Below are positions 6,697 to 6,882 of a stretch of DNA of 6,882 bases, piece by piece (position 1 is the first letter of the stretch; each line of letters starts with the position of its first letter). The stretch comes from Paracoccaceae bacterium (GTDB taxonomy: Bacteria; Pseudomonadota; Alphaproteobacteria; Rhodobacterales; Rhodobacteraceae): NCBI GenBank assembly GCA_003250135.1, contig QKHF01000094.1, forward strand, positions 1-6,882. The letters are read 5' to 3'. The notes beneath the pieces were generated by a model. The model saw only the letters and a program-made list of their open reading frames with translations. It had not been told where the DNA came from and searched no databases. A program made the position numbers and the translations under genes.

Positions 6697-6726
6697 GAAA
6701 GGCCGCCCCTTTCGGAGCGGCCTTTC
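6697..6726 (+). terminator. intrinsic terminator after comM, probably bidirectional
   Basis: GAAAGGCCGC (6697-6706) and GCGGCCTTTC (6717-6726) form a perfect 10-bp inverted repeat around a 10-nt loop. The stem ends in A/T pairs, so either strand reads a GC stem closing into a short T-rich run. It starts 8 bp after the comM stop and lies 40 bp from the end of the convergent gene, so it can serve both. The T tract is short (CTTTCGT), which makes strength uncertain. Confidence 0.85.
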
Positions 6727-6765
6727 GTAACGTCTTGCATTACGCCCTTGCAGGCGCCGGGCGCC

Positions 6766-6882
6766 TCAACCCACGTCGCAGGCGGCCAGCACCGCCATGT
6801 TGACGATGTCGGTGACGCCGCTGCCGGTCGAGCACAGCTTCACCGGCTTCTCCATGCCGGCGACGATCGGGCCGATCACCGT
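6766..6882 (-). CDS. malic enzyme (NADP-dependent, MaeB-type), phosphotransacetylase-like C-terminus, partial
   Basis: Only the last 38 codons are in the window, ending at TGA (6768-6766 on the minus strand). They read TVIGPIVAGMEKPVKLCSTG followed by SGVTDIVNMAVLAACDVG. The pattern IGP-x-hydrophobic-x-G-x-x-KPV followed by DIVNMA-LAA is the end of the phosphotransacetylase-like domain fused to bacterial malic enzymes, which decarboxylate malate to pyruvate. In that fusion the domain is thought to be regulatory rather than catalytic. A free-standing phosphate acetyltransferase or butyryltransferase would look similar over so short a stretch, but the DIVNMAVLAA ending favours MaeB. It is convergent with comM and shares its terminator. 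Confidence 0.72.
   Translation of the reverse strand, partial: TVIGPIVAGMEKPVKLCSTGSGVTDIVNMAVLAACDVG

Overview
The window is a gene-dense, GC-rich stretch of chromosome that fits an alphaproteobacterium. The evidence is the high-GC codon use, a short LpoA-like lipoprotein without a TPR domain, an alphaproteobacterial-type GshB, a two-BON lipoprotein with the RSMGDAVDD segment, and a MaeB-type malic enzyme tail. The family cannot be fixed from this window; a Caulobacterales, Maricaulales or Rhodobacterales-like genome is a guess. I see no rRNA, tRNA, CRISPR array, insertion sequence or prophage gene.

Layout. A partial minus-strand gene for an LpoA/LppC-type penicillin-binding-protein activator (start at 1066) runs off the left edge. 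About 55 bp away, divergent, lies rsmI (1122-2049), which encodes the 16S rRNA 2'-O-ribose methyltransferase. Its reading frame is broken near 1419-1423. Then, all on the plus strand and closely spaced, come yraN (UPF0102 nuclease-fold protein), a DolP/YraP-like lipoprotein with two BON domains, gshB (glutathione synthetase), an HSL-type alpha/beta hydrolase, and comM/yifB (Mg-chelatase-like AAA+ ATPase). A strong 10-bp-stem terminator separates comM from the convergent end of a minus-strand gene, read as the phosphotransacetylase-like C-terminus of malic enzyme.

How the genes fit together. The left half recalls the E. coli cluster yraL(rsmI) <> yraM(lpoA)-yraN-yraO(diaA)-yraP(dolP): lpoA and rsmI are divergent, and yraN and the BON lipoprotein are present. 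Here yraN and dolP sit on the rsmI side and no diaA is seen. Themes are envelope maintenance (LpoA-like, DolP-like), ribosome modification (RsmI), DNA processing (YraN, ComM) and redox metabolism (GshB).

The most notable observation is the rsmI frameshift, either a real lesion or a sequence error. I find no convincing undescribed system; this looks like a core-genome region with one possibly accessory gene, the hydrolase.
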